Of a stretch of 64,000 nt of DNA, positions 10,110 through 21,779 are shown in pieces; within the stretch, counting starts at the first letter, position 1; each line of letters starts with the position of its first letter. Origin of the DNA: Ligustrum vulgare (taxonomy: Eukaryota; Streptophyta; Magnoliopsida; Lamiales; Oleaceae); assembly GCA_963555705.1 (NCBI GenBank), contig OY743182.1:51030592-51094591 (forward strand). The letters run 5' to 3'. The notes beneath the pieces were generated by a model, which saw only the letters and a list, made by a program, of their open reading frames with translations, was not told the origin of the DNA and did no database searches. The position numbers and the translations under genes are program-made.

Positions 10110-12854
10110 ATGGAAAGAGTTGGGGGAACGGGTTCACAGGAAATGTTAGCAATGGAGATTCCTGTCAAAGGTTTCTGCCCCATATCTTTATCAGTTTTTA
10201 GTTCCCGCTTCTTTAGGGAGCAGATTAAGAGGAGGAATAGGAAAATCAGTGGTATAATTTATTTGAGTGATTCTGACAGTGAATGAGAAAAAGACCAGAA
10301 CTACATGGCTCATCTATCATCCGAGGAGGAGGCATCTTTGAGAGAGTTTCGAAGCAAGCGGGACATGGATTTGGGAAGAGAAGAGGCGGTAGGCTCTTCT
10401 TCTAGTCAACAGGACCTCGACTTAATTGTTAGGGCCCCGTTTAGGGCACATAGGGAAGAGTTGGGGCTTTTCGAGGAGGAGATAACCCAAGTCGAAGGTT
10501 GGGTAGACCTGGTAAATAAAGTGTCTGGGTATCATGTTGACCCTGATCCAAATCCAGAATCGTGGGAGAGCAGTGAGATTGCCACTGAAATTCGAGGGGT
10601 AGATTTGGCTGGGGCCTCGGAAAAATTCAGGATACCAGAAGGGGTTCAATTAGTGCTCCCTACACCTTCTTGCCGACCCTGCAGCCCTCTCCCAGGTCAA
10701 GTGGCCATATGTTATGATGTTTTATCTTGCGGGATGAGGCTACCCCTGCACCCCTTCTTCAGGGCGTTGCTTAGGAGCTACAACACGTGCCCCTACCAGC
10801 TGGCCCCTAACTTCTGGACACAGGCTGTGGGTACTTGGTTAGTGTGGCAAGAGGTCAACCCTGACCATCCCATCTCACTGCACATCATTCATACCCTGTA
10901 TACTTTGAAGAAATCAGTTAGAAGGGAGAAAGACGTGAGGTCGGACGTCAAAGATTGGTATTACTTGTCTCCCAGGGGCTCATATCCTCCTGTTATTACC
11001 GATCATCCAACCTCGATAAAGAACTAGAGGAACCAATGGTTCTGGGTCACTGGGGAGTGGCAGAGCTCTCCTGTAGACCCTAGTCTAGAAATTACAGTTC
11101 CCCGAACTCTTTCCCTACCTAGTGAGTCTTGTATTTGCTTTAGTTTCTTTAAGTGTCATGTGTCATTTTCTTTTTAATTTCTATTTACCTTTCTTGACTG
11201 GTTCCTAACATGCTATCGGTTTATGGCAGGGGACACTTTTGCTTGCCTCCTCCCTGACGCAGACTTAGCGGCAGTAAGGTGCTTGTTTGCTTACAAGGGC
11301 ACTTTCCAAGGGGTCATTCAACAGAATAAATTATTTGTTAAGAACGATCTTATGCGAGCCATGAGTAAGTTTGTTTCCCTGTTGCCTTTATATCGTATGC
11401 TTCTTCTGTTCGTAACTCCATTTTTCTTCTTTTCTTGCTAGGTTCCAAGGAGTTCCCGAAGATTTCTTTGAAAGGACTCATAGCAAAAAAGATCCCTCTT
11501 GCCCTTTGCCACGGCAATGAGATTGAAAAGAAATAGAAAGCGGTACTGGCTAACCTGCAAGTTGGGGTGGCAAAGGAGGTGTCTGAGGCGTCCACAACCC
11601 AACTTCAGGGTCCTCTTCCCGCCCTACTGCCACCACCCAATCTGCTGCCAGTGGGTCCCCAACAGCCCAGCATAGAAAAGGAGTCTGACCCCAAAAGAGT
11701 CACCACAAAGGGAAAAGGTCAGATAGGGGGGCCCTAAGAGGGAAAGGGAGGCTAAGAATGTTTCTGCGCCATCCTCCTTTCCCGAGGATATTTCCGAGCG
11801 TGTACCCGAGGAGGATCCCGCTACCTTGAAGAGGCTTAGAAGGGATAAGGACAAGGAATCCACCTCTGCACCTCTGCCACCAGTGATTCAGGACTTGGAG
11901 GACGAGCCGTCTGTGTCCGTTCCAGATTTGGCTTATGAAGTGACACCTGAGGGGGTAGAAGAGCTCAAACGTATTAAAACCAGTGTTCTCTCCAGAGATG
12001 TCACCTTCAGTCCTTCCCTATTCGACTCCCCCAGTTCTCCTCCCGCCAGGGCCGCATTAATTACTGAGCAATTTTAGATGGAGGGCTGGTCTGCCTTTTC
12101 TTCCAGTGCCAGTCTGTCTCGAAAGCTGCTCCCTTCCAAAGCCATGAACGCCAGGGTGCTGGCCCTTATCGACGAGGTGGAATCTTCCGTGGAGGAGGCG
12201 CAGCGGGACAAGAAAGATGCTGAGACTGTTCTTAGCCATGCAGACAAAATGCTAAAGGAAATAAATGACCTCAAAACTCAGCTGTCCATAGCCCATAAAT
12301 CTTCCTCCGAGGAGAGAGCTAACGCTAAGCGCCTCCAGGAAGATAATGATAAATTGAAACACGACCTCCAGGCCTCTGAGTTAGACGTAGCAGCTTTGTG
12401 CAAGAAACTAGATGACTCCAACCGTGCACAGTCCATCACATCTGAAGCTCTGACCGCCGCTAACGAAGCCAAGTCTAAGATGGAGGCTGAGGTGGCAGCA
12501 GCCAACGAAAAATTAGGGAGCGAGATGGAGGCTAAGGCAAAAGCGGGGGAGGACCTTGCCTCTTTAGAACAGAACATGCAGACTAGGATCACAGAGGTTC
12601 TGGAGCAGACCGTCATGACACGGGTGAAGAACGCTCTAAGTGCCAAAGTTTCTGAGGCTATCCAGAACTTTAAAGACACTTTTGAAGAGACCCCAGAATA
12701 CGAGGCCATGCAAAGGGTTTTTGTGAATATAGGGGCCATGATGGCTTTGGGGGACGTGAAAGAAGCTTTCCCAACCCTGGATCTATCCTCCATTGAAGCC
12801 CTATACCCCGAACCTCAAGACAAGGGCTCCTCAGAGGATGTCCCTCCGCAGTGA
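10110..12854 (+). pseudogene. Tat antisense gene: Transposase_28-like (PF04195) plus coiled coil
   Basis: This is an intron-containing gene opposite in strand to the element's gag-pol. Exon 1 is 10110-11121, exon 2 11230-11364, exon 3 11442-12854; the two introns (108 and 77 bp) have GT/AG ends and keep phase. The middle of exon 1 contains RLPLHPFFRALLRSY and QLAPNFW, which I recognise as the 'putative gypsy type transposon' family (PF04195). Exon 3 ends in a long charged, Ala/Glu/Lys-rich coiled coil (about 12140-12700). Breaks: TGA 10284, TAG 11025, TAG 11534, TAG 12075 and a frameshift in the G/C run near 11726-11732. The reading frame otherwise continues across the stops, so decay is recent. 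The protein's function is unknown; a role in the element's own biology is a guess. Confidence 0.82.
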
Positions 12855-13645
12855 TCCTTTTTTGTATCTGCCTTGCTGTTGTTTTTTTTTTTTTTGTCAG
12901 TGCAATGGCACCTGATATTGTAAATGTAACAATCATTCAAATTGTATATACTTTGATTTTATGAATGCAATGATTTTTGTATTTAGTTCAATGTCTTCGT
13001 TTGTATTTAGTTCAGACACAAATGTCTTGTAATTCGTTTTTATTTAGTTCAGACACAAACATCTTGTAAAACACCGTACGAAGATACAAACATCTTGTAA
13101 AACACCGTATGAAGATATGTGTATAGTCCCTCAGATCTAAGTAGCTCAAGGCATTCATGTTTGCTGATTAGATCTGATTCTGACCACAAGTTTTGGTTTA
13201 TATGACAACATTTGATTAAGTTTGAATGCTTCCAAACGCAGATGTCTTTTAAACGCATTGCATGGTTATATGAAGATAGTCCCTCAGATCTGAGTGGTTT
13301 GAGGTATTCATATTTACTAGTTAGATCTGGTTTTGACAAACATTTTAACATATCTGAATCACACTTTGTAACACCTTCGTATACAAATTTGTATGAACTC
13401 CCATTGATGGTGCTAACACTCTCAACCCTTACGCAGTGATCGCAGTGTAGGCTTATAAGAGTCCCTTGTTTTTAACAAATTTCATGCATGGCATAGACGT
13501 ATGGTGTTATAACCAAAATAATCTTGGAATTTGTGTTTATCAATTATGTTTATCTAATTAGTAATTGGTATAATCCTCAACGTAAATCACTTATGATTTT
13601 ATAAAATCATATGGTAATGTTGTAACCACTGAAGAGGAATTTGAT
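12855..13645. repeat. Convergent intergenic region with degenerate repeats
   Basis: This is where the plus-strand antisense gene and the minus-strand integrase end face to face. It holds a repeat of about 153 bp with GTCCCTCAGATCT at about 13126 and 13279. Short copies of TTTAGTTCAGACACAAA and CATCTTGTAAAACACCGTA also recur at 12979-13110. No coding frame is convincing. It may hold both 3' ends. Confidence 0.6.
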
Positions 13646-14597
13646 TTATTGGAAATAGCGACGAAGGTGATCTGTGTTCCAAGGATTACATAAAGGTACA
13701 CCAGATAAGTCCTCAATCATGTACGTTCCGGGTACCACCTCAGCAGTGACTTTGTAAGGGCCCTCCCAGTTAGGACCTAAAGTCCCTACTCCTGGTTCTT
13801 GAGTAGAGGGAAGGACCTTCTTGAGGACTAAATTCCCGATGTTAAAGTGTCGACTTTTTACCCTTTTGTTGTAGTAGCGAGCTATCTTTTTCTGATACCT
13901 GGCCATCACTCTGTTTTTCCATGAGGAAATCCAAACTAGCCATTTGTGCTTCTTCGTTTCTCACTTCGTCGTAATGAATTTGACGAAGAGAAGGGACCCC
14001 AATTTCAACTGGACATACCGCCTCGACTCTGTATGCCAATGAGAAAGGTGTTTCACCAGTAGCGGTGTGCGAGGTGGTTCGAAGTGCCCATAGTACTTGT
14101 GGGAGTTCATCTACCCATGCTCCCTTTTTGGACTCCAAGTTCCTTTTCAGGGTATTTTTTATGGTCTTGTTCACAGCTTTGACTTGTCCGTTAGCCTGTG
14201 GGTGATGTGGAGATGAAAATAGTTTCTTAATTCCCAAATCATCGCACAATTCATCTATGCTTCTATTTTTGAACTGTTTTGCATTATCACTAACCAGCGA
14301 GTGCGGTATTCCGAACCGGCATATGACATTCTTCCAGATGAACTTTGTGGTGTTGGCCTCGGTAATCCTCATCAAGGGTTCCGCCTCGACCTACTTGGTG
14401 AAGTAGTCAATTGCCATTATTGTAAAACAATTATTACCAGCACCCCTATGCATAAGACCAATAATATCAATCCCCCACTTCGCAAAAGGCCAAGGGCTAG
14501 TCACCACAGTTAGCTTGTGATGCGGCTGATGCGGTATGGTTGCATGCCTTTGGCACTTATCGCACTTGCGCATGAAGTCATGGGAGTCCTTTCGCAT
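13646..14597 (-). pseudogene. Tat integrase relic
   Basis: Three frame pieces cover the integrase. 14391-14597 carries the zinc-site end (CDKCQRHA) and the first catalytic Asp (WGIDIIG). 13842-14375 carries the second Asp (VSDNAKQF) and the HHPQANGQVKAVN region, where the catalytic Glu expected in NGQVEAVN has become Lys. 13646-13909 is the C-terminal NWEGPY/HLRRYFQ region. There is no chromodomain. The breaks and the lost Glu make it non-functional. It normally inserts element cDNA into the genome. Confidence 0.85.
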
Positions 14598-14864
14598 AGT
14601 TAGCCAAAAATATCCCTACTTAAGGGCCTTCTGAGCTAGTGATACCGCCCCGGCGTGGTTGCCACATATGCCCTCATGGATTTATTTCATTACATACCGT
14701 CCTTCCTCCGGCCCCACACATCTCAGCAAAGGGGAGGCATAGCTCCATTTGTGGAGCAGGTCATCCAAAAGTACGAAATTTGCGGCATATCTTTGCAAAT
14801 TCCGAGCTGTTTCACGCTCTTCTGGAACTGTTTGATGCTTCAAGTATGCTATTAGAGGATTCAT

Positions 14865-15491
14865 CTAGGATCCTTCTTCTTCTATTGCAAAAATCTCCGG
14901 CCCTGACTCAATAGAAGAAGTCAACAAGTGCTCAATTGGGATCAGATTGTATAGCTCGGAACCATTACTACTTGCTAATTTGGATAAAGCATCGGCATTG
15001 GAATTCTCAGTTCTGGGAATGTGCTGTAACTCCATTTTTCTGAAGTGCAAAGCCAAATCTTTTACTTTCTTTAAATAAGCAACCATAGCTGGTTCTTTGG
15101 TAGAAAATTGTCCATTAAACTGACTCACAACGAGCTGCGAATCACTATTCTCCATTACGGACTTAATCTTCAAAGCTTTCGCAAGTCTCAGCCCAACTAA
15201 TAGCGCCTCGTATTCAGCAACATTGTTTGAAGCTTTAAAGTCAAAACGGATCGCACTGTGCAGTTTGAATCCTTCTGGGCTTATTAGCAATATTCTCGCA
15301 CTGGATCGTCCCTCGGCCGAGGACCCATCAACAAACAATTTCCACTCTCGGCTGTCATCTATGTTATCAATCATTTCAACCTCCGGTGGATGTGTGAATT
15401 CGACTATGAAATCCGCCAACGCTTGACCCTTTACAGTGGTCTGAGGCTCATAATGTAGGTCGAACTGGCTGATTTCAATCGCCCACTTCAT
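14865..15491 (-). pseudogene. Tat second (archaeal-type) RNase H relic
   Basis: An open stretch of about 208 codons carries KLFVDGSS, NNVAEYEALLVGL and DSQLVVSQ, then NADALSKLAS. This is an RNase H fold following the usual Gypsy RNase H. A second, archaeal-like RNase H is a reported hallmark of the Tat lineage, and it supports the lineage call. RNase H removes the RNA strand during reverse transcription. It is cut off from the RT piece by a break near 15495-15525. Confidence 0.78.
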
Positions 15492-15524
15492 TAACCTCCC
15501 AGATACATCTGGTTTTTACAACAC

Positions 15525-16680
15525 CTATCTCATAGGAAAGTTGGTAAGCACATGTATGGAGTGTGACTGAAAGTAGGGACGAAGTTTGCGAGAGGCGGTG
15601 ATCAACGAGAGAGCAAGTCTTTCCATATCTGGATACCGGGTCTCAGCATCTATCATGGATTTGCGTACATAATATACTGGGAACTGATTCCCATCCTCCT
15701 CTCTGACCAATACCAAGCTAACATCCTCTTTTGATACGGTTAAATACAAGTAGAGAGGTTCGCCAGCCTTCGGTTTTGATAGTAATGGGGCCTGTCCTAT
15801 GAATGATTTCAGGTCGGAAAAAGCCTGCTCACATTTCGGTGTCCTTTGAAATCGTTCCCCCCTTCAAGACCTTAAAGAATGGCAAGCATTTGTCAGAGGA
15901 CTTGGAAACGAATCGACTTAAGGCCGCAATTCTCCCCGTCAAGCTTTGCACTTCTTTTAGATTCCGAGGTGATCACATGTTTAACAACGCATTGATTTTA
16001 TCAGGATTGGCTTCGATCCCTCTCTTATTCACCATGAATCCAAGAAATCTTTCAGACACTACCCCAAAAGCCCATTTCGCTGGGTTGAGCTTCATTCGAT
16101 ATTTCCTCAAAACATCGAATGCTTCTGACAAATGGCGGATATGCTCCGTGGCTACCATGCTTTTGACCAGCATGTCATCAACATATACCTCCATGGTGTT
16201 TCCTAATTTTTCTGAAAACATGCGATTTACCAGCCTTTGATAGGTAGCTCCCGCATTTTTCAACCCAAATGGCATAACTTTGTAACAATAGAGTCCTCTA
16301 TCTATAATAAACGAAGTATGCTCCTCATCTAATTCACACATGGGGATTTGATGTACCCGGAGTAGGCATCCATAAAGCTCAGCAACTCATGTCCTGCTGT
16401 GGAGTCAACCAACTGATCGATCCGAGGCAATGGAAAACTGTCTTTGGGACATGCCTGGTTCAAATTTGAAAAATCAATACATACTCTTAGCTTCCCATTA
16501 TGTTTTGGCACCAAGACAGGGTTTGATACCCACTTCGGATACCGGGATTCTCTAATAAAGCCATTTTTCAATAGCTTTGTAACCTCTTCTTTCAAGGCCT
16601 CATATTTATTAGAACCCATAGGCCTTCTCTTTTTCCTGTGCCCAGGGCTTCTAGGATCAAGCTGGAGTCTGTGACAGGAC
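15525..16680 (-). pseudogene. Tat reverse transcriptase / first RNase H relic
   Basis: The RT begins in the 16329-17210 frame (GFIRESRYPKWVSNPVLVPK, LRVCIDFSNLNQACPKD) and continues in 15973-16341 (VMPFGLKNAGATYQRLVN, catalytic YVDDMLVKS). The frame changes between 16329 and 16341 just after SFMDAYSGY. The 15525-15749 piece (DAETRYPDMERLALSLI) is the start of the first RNase H. The YVDD motif is intact but the frame breaks prevent a working enzyme. Confidence 0.88.
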
Positions 16681-17732
16681 ACTTTAGGATCGATCCCAAC
16701 CATGTCATCATGTTTCCATGCGAATACATCGAGGTTCTCAAGTAAGAAGCTTTTTATCTGATCTTTGTATTCAACCGATGAGTCCAATCCAATCTGTAAC
16801 TCCTTGATTGGGTCAAGTGGATCTACACCGAAGCATTCCAACTTTTCAGCTGGAGTGGAGCAACTGCTTCCTGCCATTCTTGGGTCCAGATCTACCAGAT
16901 CTTCTTCCAGCGTCATTGTAACATCCTCAATTTCTGAGGGTCCTCTACCCAGTCTTTCAAGGTCTGGAGCGGCTTCGGCCATTGCCACATCGCTAATCAT
17001 GTTCAAGCTTTGGTCCTCAAATTTTTGGATTGCGTTTGTGTAACAGGCCCGCGATTCAGTTTGGCTCCCCCTTATAGTTGCAACACCATGCTCCGTGGGG
17101 AACTTCATGCAAATGTATTTTGTATGAGTTGCAGCTCCCAAGTCAATGAGACCTGGCCTCCCAATTGAGCCATGATAGGAGGAGATTTTGTCCACAACTA
17201 AGAATTCCATGGGGATTCTGGAAAGAGTTGGCGCTTACCCTACTTCAGTCATAAGGGTTATGGATCCTCTGGGGGTTATCCTGTCCCCAGTGAATCCATG
17301 TATTGGATTCGGGATTGGAATGAGTGGAGTACTGATCCCCATCTTATCAAAAGTTACCCCGTAAATCACATTTATCGAGACACCATCATCCACCATCATT
17401 CGTGACAACCCATTTCGGGCCACTACTACCCTGATAACCAATGCATCATTGTGTTGGCATCGTCTTGGGTAAATGTGATAGATTCTGTCCGAGGCATCCC
17501 AACAGGATGTGAATGGATATGGTAATTCATGTTGGCGGGCTGCTTGGCTTCTCTGATATATCTCTTTTGGGAGTTGTTTGTGCTCCCACCTGGGTGGGGG
17601 GCCTCCCAATATTGTATCGATTTCACGAATAGGAAGGTCGGCCACAGGCATAGGTGGTTCCCGTGTATCTTTAGCATGTGCCGAGGCGGTATCCTGGCCC
17701 TTCTTCCTGTCTCTTTGACAATTGTCAATCAT
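16680..17732 (-). pseudogene. Tat aspartic protease and linker relic
   Basis: The 17235-17732 frame carries the protease core as VDDGVSINVIY, where DSGSS would be usual, so the active-site DSG reads DDG. The frame is broken at 17210-17235 and continues as FLVVDKISSYHGSIGRPGL, a stretch typical between protease and RT in these elements. The protease would cut the polyprotein. The altered active site and the break argue that it is dead. Confidence 0.75.
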
Positions 17733-17771
17733 CTCTTTGGTCGAGTTCTTCCATGGAGCTCTCCTGTCAGC

Positions 17772-19538
17772 TCAGTTGAACTTCTGGCCACCTGATTTTT
17801 GAGTTCTCCCCGTGTCAGGGGAGAAATCATTTCCCCTTCTTCCATGCGCCTTTTGGTTCGCTAACATGTGGATTTCCCTGCAATCTTCTGTTGCGTGACC
17901 GTAATACCTTTGGTAGGTGCAGTAAGCCTCAATCATGGGCTGTTTTCCACTTTGGCTACTTTCCATCCTTCCTTGAGTCGTGGGAGGATTCTGAGGAGTG
18001 TTGGAGTGCAAGTGGGGGATAGCTTCCGTGATTTCTACTGCATAGCTAGACCTTGTCCCCGGAAATGGACACAGCGCTCCACCTCATTTATTGCCGAACC
18101 TATCCTTGTTACCTCCTTTCTTGAGGTTTGCTTCATTAGAATACCCAAGATTGTATCTCCCTTGACGGTGGTTGTCTCTGGCTCTAGCCATTTCCTCTAA
18201 TACAATCTCCTCCTTCATCAGGTCTACTAGGGCGTTGTAATCCCTTGGTTTCTGGCTTCGAACATCTCTCCAAAACATGCTCTTCATATCTATCCCTCCT
18301 TTCAAAGGGGAAAACATCTCCGCCTCGGTGATATTTTCACAAATGTGCATCTCTTCGGTAAACCGAGTTAGGTAACTTTTCAGAGATTCATCCCTTCCTT
18401 GCCTTAGATCCTGAAGGCATTGGAGTGGGAGCTGGCTAGGCCTGGAGGAAACAAAGCCATTTTTAAAGGCTGTTTTCAAATCTATCCAACTGTGGATGCT
18501 ACCCGAAAGGAGTTTTTTTCTACCATCGTATCACGCTTCCCTCCAGGGTCAAAGCAAAAGCCTTGCACTTCAGTGCCGGAGTGGCTCCGACTATTTCCAT
18601 GCTAGCTCGGTAGTTTAGCAGGTGATCGTTAGGGTCACCTCGGCCAGAATACTTTGCTATTTCTGTCATTTCAAAGTCATGAGGCACTGGGCACCTACGG
18701 ATGCCCTCTGTGAAGGGGCTTATTTCCTCATGACCGAAATACATCTGGCCATGGTGTTGGTCATAGGGCGGTGGAGCGTACTCTAGTCTTTGTGGTGGCA
18801 AAACTCACTCGTAGTTTGTCCTTTCGAAGGTCGGAAGATCATTACGAGATTTGGTCCGGGCTGCTTCTGCTCTCCTTTCCTGCCTATTCCTAGGCTCATG
18901 AGTGGGGGCTAATTTTTCCTCCCCTATGCCATGCCGGTCTCTATGCATTTCGCTTCGCGACAGGGCTTCTTCAGCGCGTCGCTCCCGCCTATTTCTAGGC
19001 TCAGCTGTATTGTGCAGACCTTGATCAGTTCGACCCCCTCGCTTGCCTCTGAATAACCCTCCTATCCAGCTGAAGACACTGCCAGATTTTACCGGCGAAG
19101 CCTCCCTGTGTCTAGCTAGGAGTTGGTCTTGTTCTTCATGTGCTTCATGCTCCGGGCCTTCCTCGTAGAGGGGCTCGGATTCCACCTCGGCATATGCCTG
19201 TGGATCTCGATAATAATAGGAAGCAGTGGCCGCATCGGATGATGAGTAATGTGGCTGTGAGTATTGCGGAGGCATCATGGGCTCGTTCACAACATACCTC
19301 TAGCCATGTAGGCATTCATTGCAGCAGTCTATTCTATCTGCTGCTTTTACATTTCTAGCATTTGGGCCGTCATGCGAGTCATGTCTCGCAACATGCGGTG
19401 ATTACGGTGTCGGCGTGGTGGGTTAGGTTGTGCCACTCCCTCATTGGTGTTCTCATGAGGTCCTTGAGGAGCCTCTTCCTCGCTGTGCTGACCATTTCTA
19501 CCCCTACGGGGGTTAATATCACCATTGCTTTCGTTCAT
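17772..19538 (-). pseudogene. Tat gag relic
   Basis: The likely start is the ATG at 19538 (MNESNGDINPRRG). The gag is then spread over broken frames: 18805-19290 (RERRAEEA-type charged repeat segments), 18520-18801 (YSGRGDPNDHLLNYRASM, the conserved retrotransposon gag start), 18084-18479 (QGRDESLKSYLTRF) and 17772-18011 with a knuckle-like CTYQRYYGHATEDC. Gag forms the virus-like particle. At least four stops or shifts interrupt it. Confidence 0.82.
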
Positions 19539-19605
19539 GTTCAGAGAGATTTCTTGGTTTTAGTTTATCTTTCAAGGATAAATGGACTTTTATCTCAATG
19601 CTCCG

Positions 19606-19890
19606 AGCCTTTTCCAAGGTTCTTAAACTTATATTTCAAAGTTATACGCCTTTTTCAAGGTGAACAAACTTGTGTTTCAAAGTTTGAAGCCTTTTTCAAG
19701 GTAAAAAAACTTGTATTTCAAAGTTTTAAGCTTTTTTCAAGGTTAATAAACTTATATTTCAAAGTTTTAAGCATTTTTCAAGGTTAATAAACTTATATTT
19801 CAAAGTTTTACGCCTTTTTCAAGGGTAATAAACTTATATATCAAAGTTTTATGTCATTTTCAAGGGTAATAAACTTATATTTCAAAGTCC
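19606..19890. repeat. 41-bp minisatellite, about seven copies
   Basis: The motif ATTTCAAAGTT recurs with exact 41-bp spacing: its C lies at 19637, 19678, 19719, 19760, 19801, 19842 and 19883. A unit runs roughly CAAGGTTAATAAACTTATA followed by TTTCAAAGTTTTA and GC(C/A)TTTTT. It lies between the gag start and the PBS, in the leader of the genomic RNA. Confidence 0.93.
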
Positions 19891-19995
19891 TTGTAGTTCT
19901 CCGCTCTTTTTGCAAGAGGTTAATCGTCTTTTTTCAAAACTTCCTTTCTATGTGTGGTTTTTCATCATGCATTTTCGTAGTTAGCAGTATGGTTT

Positions 19996-20011
19996 CTCAC
20001 AGACGGCGCCA
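19996..20011 (-). other. Tat primer-binding site candidate
   Basis: On the minus strand TGGCGCCGTCTGTGAG starts three bases inside the 5' LTR. TGGCGCC is the usual opening of PBSs that pair with tRNAs ending GGCGCCA. The following bases do not continue as the tRNA-Asp match I know (GTTGCCGGGG), so the primer tRNA is unassigned. Confidence 0.7.
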
Positions 20012-20014
20012 AAA

Positions 20015-20685
20015 TGTTGACCACAAAATCCGGCTAGACCTTGGACCAACACGTCTCAGCTCCTCCCTCTTGAACACGTGGATCTCCTGCACACTGTGAC
20101 AAACAATCAGTTTGCAAAGGGGGCCGAGGTAGCTCCCGTTTGCACTCCGATGCCAAAGTCAGTGCTCATTTCAAGCAAATATAAATGGGGTGCGGGAAAT
20201 ATAAGTGTGTAAAAGAGAGAAAAGGGAGTGAGAATGAAATATTTAGTTAAGAGTATGAAATTGCTAACCCCTTCCTTGGAGGCAAGTGTGCTCTATTTAT
20301 AGAAGGATTCGTTGTCCTGGATTGTGACACATGACGGAATTTTACACGTGTATTCACCCTAGCTCTTGGAAGGGACGACCTTACTTTTTGACCATAATCA
20401 TTGCTACATTTCGTAGGGGATGGGCGCCTGTCACATCTTGGTAAAGGCAGTGTCACATCTCTGACTTCATCCCTTATCCTATCTTTACATCCGAGGCACC
20501 ACCGTAAGTACCTCGGTTAAGCATAAAGCACGTCTGCTAGACACAAATTAGTTCGACCAGAGGAGCTCCTGTGCTTTTCCACCTCGGCCATTGGCCCAAG
20601 GAGATATCTTGAACTTCTAATCATTGGCCCTCATTGGGCCTTCACCGGTGGCCCAATGTGCCACATTTTGGGTACGATCTCAACA
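20015..20685 (-). repeat. Tat element 5' LTR
   Basis: This is the right copy, TGTTGACC...CTCAACA, 671 bp, followed by target-site copy AGGAT (20686-20690). On the minus strand CTATAAATAG (20293-20302) is a good TATA box for the genomic transcript. Confidence 0.93.
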
Positions 20686-21779
20686 AGGATCTCAGGGTAT
20701 TATAAACAAGGACTTCTTATTATATATACTAAATTATTAGGGACCACCTTTGATTCAAAAGGAGATATAGCATTACTCAACAAGAAAATGGATATGAACT
20801 CTGAAAGTGCTGATCTATGATAAGGTTGTCTTGAAACAAATAAGACGATGAGGCATTCAACTCACAACTTCCCTAATTTGATGGCGTGGCATGAAATCTG
20901 GCGCCACGTCAGCAATCAAATGGATTTTTTTTTAAATAGCCCACAATTCAGCCCATCAATACAAACAAATTACAAACATTTTTTCATCAAACAAAAATGG
21001 GAGAACATATATACATACAAACACAGTAAGAAATAACAATGCACTCCTCCTTCCCACTCGAAACCACACGAACCCAAGTACCCAATCTTCAACTAGGCAT
21101 CCATTGCAAATTAAGTAGGAGATTAAACCATAAATCTACTTCCCCAATAAATATTTCAACTTTTCCTTATACAATTCCTTCCCAGCAAGCTCACATTGTT
21201 AGTTACACATACCCACTTTTTCTTAATAAAAAATTTCTTTTCTTGAGCTCAATTATTTTTGTGCTTCTTCATTTACAAAAATGACAAGAAATTTGTAACA
21301 CTGAAAAACTTAGATTACTAGAATACATGATTCATGAATACAAGAAATCACAAGAATGGAGTTCCTTGGCTACGGGAAAGGACCGGTATACCACTGTTTC
21401 TCCATCGGTGGGAGCGACTTTACCACAAATAATACATAAATAAAAGGGCAAGGCTAGTAATTGACTCCTATTGACTAAGAAAAGAAAAGGAATTGAGAGA
21501 AAAACCTTGTGAACCACTCATTGGCGGTGAACAGATATTGCAGCCGGGGTTCACCATTCATGTCCACTGAAGCAGTGGTTCATGGAGTCGGTGCTAGGAG
21601 GCAGAATGGTCGGTGAATTGGTCGGCGCAGAGGAGGCGGACTGGTAGGCTCTGATAAGGAGGCGAAACACGACGAATTTGAGAGAGTGAGTGGCAGAGAG
21701 TTCGATTTTGCTTGGTAAAGTGAGGATCGGGTTTTAGGTTTTAAGGTTTATAATATTTGCAATTAGGTAAACAATTTTT
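20686..21779. other. AT-rich spacer without a clear gene
   Basis: No supported gene. 21545-21735 is more GC-rich, with GGCGGA/GGTCGG runs, and could be a captured or decayed 5' gene end on the minus strand. There is no splice-consistent reading. The rest is AT-rich. Confidence 0.45.

Larger units (their letters stand above)
8587..20685 (-). mobile_element. Tat-type Ty3/Gypsy retrotransposon with antisense gene
   Basis: This 12,099-bp element is bounded by LTRs of 679 bp (8587-9265) and 671 bp (20015-20685), both TGTTGA...TCAACA, with a perfect 5-bp TSD AGGAT. Gag, protease, RT, RNase H and integrase relics lie in that order on the minus strand, which is Gypsy order. Between integrase and the 3' LTR is about 4.4 kb of extra sequence holding a gene on the opposite strand. 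Extra ORFs in this position are known for the plant Tat lineage (Retand and relatives). The gag-pol has many stops and frameshifts, so this copy is not autonomous. A 41-bp minisatellite sits in the leader. Confidence 0.93.

Noticed and set aside
12278..12793. 171-codon minus-strand frame opposite the coiled coil of the antisense gene
   Set aside because: It is the shadow of the plus-strand coiled-coil exon; its composition follows from the complementary codons and no domain is visible.
19362..19787. 141-codon plus-strand frame over the 41-bp repeat
   Set aside because: The repeat is close to 41 bp, not a multiple of three, so the frame survives by chance and the product is low-complexity Phe/Lys-rich sequence.
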